Origin: Prevotellaceae bacterium
Lineage (GTDB): Bacteria > Bacteroidota > Bacteroidia > Bacteroidales > UBA932
NCBI GenBank assembly: GCA_031273485.1
Contig: JAISRS010000076.1
Location: 1-9,283, forward strand
Length of the DNA: 9,283 nucleotides
Reading direction: 5' to 3'
Under the pieces are notes generated by a model, which was not told the DNA's origin, made no database searches, and saw only the letters and a list, made by a program, of their open reading frames with translations. Positions 6,733 to 9,283 of this stretch are shown piece after piece (positions within the stretch are counted from its first letter, which is position 1; every line of letters starts with the position of its first letter). The position numbers were made by a program, and so were the translations under genes.

Positions 6733-7374
6733 TCAGCAAGTTGCTTTTTCCTTTTTATCTCTGAAATTGTGTCTGCGTTCATTCTCAAAACAGAAATCGC
6801 AAACATCATTGCCGCTTCCTATGGTTTTTGTCCGTTTCCAGCGTACTTTCGGGATGTTGCCGTAAATAACATCGTCGAGTTCGCAGAAGACAGGCGTCAG
6901 TTCCGGCATCCCGAAGTCTTTGAACACACGTTCGTAAAAGCAGGAATGGGCGTCGAAGGCAATCCTGTGTCTTGAGTTTTCCTTCCAATCCATCTTCCAT
7001 CCCGATGCACCAAACTCCGATTTTACGGACACAGGACACATCACCCGCAGGAGAGAAAAGAAAAACGGCAGTCGTCCCATTGTCTGGAAAGTCTTTGCCA
7101 TGGGTTGCCCCGATCGCAGCACGGAACTCCGGATGAGGGCAAGCGCATCGGCACGGGTGAAACCCTTTCGAGGAAGCACACGGTAGAAGGCGACGGCAGG
7201 CAGAATGGAGCGGAGCAAATGCTTTGCCAACATCCTGTCCGACAAGTCGAACTGTCCGCACAGGATTTCGTATTCCGCAAGCGTTTCCCGCCTCGTTTCC
7301 GCATCGCTTATCTTCGCGTATGCCGCAGAGAGGCGACTTTTTAAAATATTTCTTTTGCTAATATTCTTTGTCAT
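6733..7374 (-). CDS. L-2-amino-thiazoline-4-carboxylic acid hydrolase-like protein
   Basis: The 213-residue protein resembles the ATC_hydrolase family (Pfam PF14196), whose named activity opens the thiazoline ring of L-2-amino-thiazoline-4-carboxylate during conversion to L-cysteine. The diagnostic part is the C-terminal half: FDAHSCFYERVFKDFGMPELTPVFCELDD (positions 140-168, with C145, E158, C164 and D167-168), then GNDVCDFCF (188-196) with C192. The N-terminal half is helical (about 45-112), as in the family. Most members in gut anaerobes have no tested substrate, so the enzymatic name is tentative. There is no signal peptide or membrane segment. It starts 79 nt after the TOPRIM-like gene and could share its transcript, but it is visibly more GC-rich than that pair. 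A 6-bp hairpin (6715-6720 with 6727-6732) abuts the stop codon but lacks a T run. Confidence 0.8.
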   Translation of the reverse strand: MTKNISKRNILKSRLSAAYAKISDAETRRETLAEYEILCGQFDLSDRMLAKHLLRSILPAVAFYRVLPRKGFTRADALALIRSSVLRSGQPMAKTFQTMGRLPFFFSLLRVMCPVSVKSEFGASGWKMDWKENSRHRIAFDAHSCFYERVFKDFGMPELTPVFCELDDVIYGNIPKVRWKRTKTIGSGNDVCDFCFENERRHNFRDKKEKATC

Positions 7375-7453
7375 TCTTGTTTACTTTTTGCTTTCTTGTC
7401 AAATTCGAGGGAGTATTTTTGTTGTGACATACTATTGCTTATTGTTATTCTTT

Positions 7454-7981
7454 TCACAACAATTCGCTATCCATATTATACGGATTTTCCTTAAACAATT
7501 CAATCCATCGAGCCAAAACACAAAAATCGGAATTTTCATTCTGCTTAATTACTGAAAACAGGCGTTTCAATTCCGGATTATTTTTTACAGCTATGCTTTT
7601 TGTTTGTTTCATCAGATTGGGCAAATTGTCGGGTAAATTGTAATCAATCAAAGAAATTCCAGTCCTTTCTGCATTTTTCAATATAAAATCTTCTGCCGCT
7701 TTACTGATTTTTACGATATAATGCGGCTTTTTATTGTGCTTGTAAATTGCCAGATTTTCATTGTGTTTTTTTAGCAGTTCAAAAGAATTAAACTGCGCAG
7801 GAACACATTTATCATCATCAATAATGCCAAAAGCCGCCTCATTTTTCAGCCGTTTATTCATTTCCGAAAACACATTGTTACATCCTTTTATATGTTTATA
7901 ACCTCTTTTTGGAAAGGCAAGCGCTTCCGCCAAAATGGTGTCAATATAACATTCGGGCAATATCAGCAAGTCCAAATCCAT
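7454..7981 (-). CDS. Small TOPRIM-like protein paired with an AAA ATPase
   Basis: The 175-residue protein has no named family that I can assign with certainty. Its N-terminal half reads like a minimal TOPRIM fold. A strand ending in LILPECYIDTILAEAL supplies an acidic residue (E10) before a helix, and FGIIDDDK supplies a D-x-D (D55, D57) after a second strand, about 45 residues later. These are the metal-binding positions of TOPRIM nucleases. The C-terminal half is mostly helical, with a HYIVKIS strand near 87-93 and no second domain. Its ATG directly abuts the TAA of the ATPase gene (TAAATG), implying translational coupling and a shared complex. From memory, similar short proteins follow AAA ATPases in other Bacteroidales. 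It may be the effector nuclease of a two-gene system, but RloB-like or DUF4435-like relations cannot be separated by eye. Confidence 0.75.
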   Translation of the reverse strand: MDLDLLILPECYIDTILAEALAFPKRGYKHIKGCNNVFSEMNKRLKNEAAFGIIDDDKCVPAQFNSFELLKKHNENLAIYKHNKKPHYIVKISKAAEDFILKNAERTGISLIDYNLPDNLPNLMKQTKSIAVKNNPELKRLFSVIKQNENSDFCVLARWIELFKENPYNMDSELL

Positions 7982-8986
7982 TTATAATAAATTTTCGAGG
8001 TTAAAAAACAAATCATCGCCATATTCGTAGGCTAACGCCATTTCTTCGTCGGAAAGGCGTTTGGCGATGGTTTGCCCGTTTTTTAAATCAAACAGATAAA
8101 TGGACGTTTCGCGCCTGACTTTTTCGTATTCCAAAAAGGCATTTACAACAATCGGACTGTGCGTAACAATGAAAAACCGGTTGCTTTCGGCATCAATAAT
8201 ATCATTCATAATGGTTGCGATATATGGCGGAAAAGCGTGCGCTTCAGGCTCTTCAAACAGCAAAACGGAGTTTTTGTTGGAAGCAATGGCGGTTTTGTAG
8301 AAAATCATTCGTTGCAGTGTGTCGGCAATGGAAGAATAGGGCAACTGTTTTACTTTATCGCTGTTTAACCGTTGCTGTATTTTTAAACTGTTTGTTGATA
8401 CATCAAATACCGGTTCCAGTTTGTATTTTGAAAATTCATTTTTTATCCATGCCAAAACTTCCGATACATTATCATTGTCGGAAAGTGTATCAACAATATT
8501 TTCGCCAAAAGGCGGCAGTAAAAGTTCATCCCCGACAGACTTCCATTGCTTTTCCCGCTTAAAAGCATATCGCAAAATGCTGCCTGAACCGGAACCGTCA
8601 TAAAATTCTCCGCGCGGTTCAAAATCACGGTGTTCCAATATTAATTTCTTAGAAAATTGACAGATTATTTCATCATATTCTTCCTTGAACAGTTTAAATC
8701 GAAGGTTTGTATCAAATTCAATACTTTCCATATTGGTTTTGACAAAACAGGTATTTTCCAACAGATTAAAGAACAGTTCATTCTTATTTTCCACACGAAT
8801 TAATTTATTCAAACTTTCCCCTTCCTGCAGAAACGGCACGGAAAACAAACTCAACGCCTCCAAAACATTGGATTTTCCTACATTCGGATAGCCGATAAAA
8901 AGATTTATCCGCCTGCAATCTTTCAGTTCCAAATCGGCAACAGACTTGAAATTGTGAATGTTTACATACTTGATCAAGTTCTCCAT
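7982..8986 (-). CDS. OLD/AAA_15-like ABC-type ATPase
   Basis: The 334-residue protein is an SMC/ABC-class ATPase of the AAA_15/AAA_21 type. It opens with YVNIHNFKSV and a Walker A, GYPNVGKS (32-39, K38). A signature-like segment, YSSIADTLQRMIF, lies at 217-229. The Walker B is VLLFEEPEAH (241-250), with Glu in place of the usual first Asp, a common variant in OLD-like proteins. The H-loop is FFIVTHSP (H276). The region between residues 45 and 210 replaces the long coiled coil of SMC proteins. It lacks a nuclease domain of its own; that part appears to be supplied by the abutting TOPRIM-like gene. The frame stays open to 9223, but I start it at the ATG at 8986, where homology begins and just after a promoter. 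Likely cytoplasmic; possibly a sensor of foreign DNA or proteins. Confidence 0.88.
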   Translation of the reverse strand: MENLIKYVNIHNFKSVADLELKDCRRINLFIGYPNVGKSNVLEALSLFSVPFLQEGESLNKLIRVENKNELFFNLLENTCFVKTNMESIEFDTNLRFKLFKEEYDEIICQFSKKLILEHRDFEPRGEFYDGSGSGSILRYAFKREKQWKSVGDELLLPPFGENIVDTLSDNDNVSEVLAWIKNEFSKYKLEPVFDVSTNSLKIQQRLNSDKVKQLPYSSIADTLQRMIFYKTAIASNKNSVLLFEEPEAHAFPPYIATIMNDIIDAESNRFFIVTHSPIVVNAFLEYEKVRRETSIYLFDLKNGQTIAKRLSDEEMALAYEYGDDLFFNLENLL

Positions 8987-9006
8987 ATTCTTGTTTTTTA
9001 TTTTTG

Positions 9007-9036
9007 CAAAAGTACTGCTTTTTTTCGAAACAACAC
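9007..9036 (-). promoter_or_regulatory. Promoter of the ATPase/TOPRIM-like operon
   Basis: On the minus strand, TACTTTTG (9014-9007) is an exact Bacteroidota -7 box. GTG (9036-9034) is 19 nt upstream and matches the -33 TTG in two of three bases. The box ends 20 nt before the ATG at 8986, giving a short leader. Its position inside the longer open frame argues against translation starting at 9223. Confidence 0.5.
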
Positions 9037-9128
9037 GCCATTTCGATAAAAACAGTGGCGTTCCAAAATTTCCCGCGTCGTCCGATTCGTCCGAAAGAAA
9101 AATTTTTTCCACATTTTCCCGCATTTTT

Positions 9129-9159
9129 TTGCAAATATAAAAAATATGTCTTACTTTTG
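9129..9159 (+). promoter_or_regulatory. Divergent promoter for the gene at 9192
   Basis: TTG (9129-9131), a 20-nt spacer and TACTTTTG (9152-9159) match the Bacteroidota promoter consensus exactly. The ATG at 9192 follows 32 nt later. A run of C (9160-9166) follows the box at the likely start site. Confidence 0.65.
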
Positions 9160-9191
9160 CCCCCCCGTGATAACGAAACAAATTAGCAAGT

Positions 9192-9283
9192 ATGAACATA
9201 ATTAACATAAACGGCTCTCCCACTGCCCCCGCGCAACCCGGTTTGTCCCCCTTCGGAACAAATCCATCCGTTATGTTTACCCC
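9192..9283 (+). CDS. Start of an unknown gene, cut by the window edge
   Basis: An open frame begins at the ATG at 9192 and runs to the end of the window without a stop. The first 30 residues begin MNIININGSPTAPAQPG and are rich in Pro, Gly, Thr and Asn. There is no signal peptide, and I do not recognise the family. The main support is the consensus promoter just upstream and its divergent placement next to the ATPase operon. Confidence 0.45.
   Translation, partial: MNIININGSPTAPAQPGLSPFGTNPSVMFT

Noticed and set aside
6492..6809. Minus-strand frame of 105 residues
   Set aside because: It runs through the interspersed repeat and the 3' end of the ATC-hydrolase-like gene in another frame; composition is unlike a protein.
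8987..9223. N-terminal extension of the ATPase frame to 9223
   Set aside because: The extra 79 residues have no family-like sequence, and an exact -7 box (9007-9014) lies inside them. ABC-type homology begins right at the ATG at 8986.

Overview
The window looks like chromosomal DNA of a Bacteroidota bacterium, probably a member of the Bacteroidales. The evidence is the absence of Shine-Dalgarno sites before the genes, several upstream boxes matching the Bacteroidota sigma factor consensus (TTG, about 19-21 nt, TAnnTTTG), and the gene families present. These are a secreted GH78 rhamnosidase of the Bacteroides type, a secreted YD-repeat protein, an AAA/PD-(D/E)XK fusion protein and an ATC-hydrolase-like protein. 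I cannot place it below order level. All well-supported genes lie on the minus strand; only a gene start at the right edge is on plus.

Layout from left to right. Positions 1-268 are non-coding, with several short hairpins and an 11-bp tandem repeat. Positions 269-514 hold the 3' end of a broken gene with an Ig-like C-terminal domain. A probable terminator at 572-606 ends the transcript of the large alpha-L-rhamnosidase gene (696-3605). Its upstream spacer holds an unusual three-armed inverted repeat (3642-3679). Next come a secreted YD-repeat protein (3709-4524) and a 519-residue ATPase fused to a PD-(D/E)XK nuclease-like domain (4822-6381). A 351-nt gene-free stretch (6382-6732) follows, carrying a promoter and a 138-bp element with inverted-repeat ends. 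Then come an ATC-hydrolase-like gene (6733-7374) and a tight two-gene pair: an OLD/AAA_15-like ATPase (7982-8986) directly followed by a small TOPRIM-like protein (7454-7981). A plus-strand promoter near 9129-9159 precedes an ORF at 9192 that runs off the edge.

Functionally the window is a mosaic. The rhamnosidase fits extracytoplasmic breakdown of rhamnose-containing plant glycans, but no SusC/SusD pair or regulator is visible beside it. The ATPase/TOPRIM-like pair is the most interesting unit: its gene order, direct stop/start junction, AT-rich composition and motifs resemble two-component nucleolytic defence systems such as PARIS or split OLD/Gabija-type systems. No function in defence is shown by the sequence itself.
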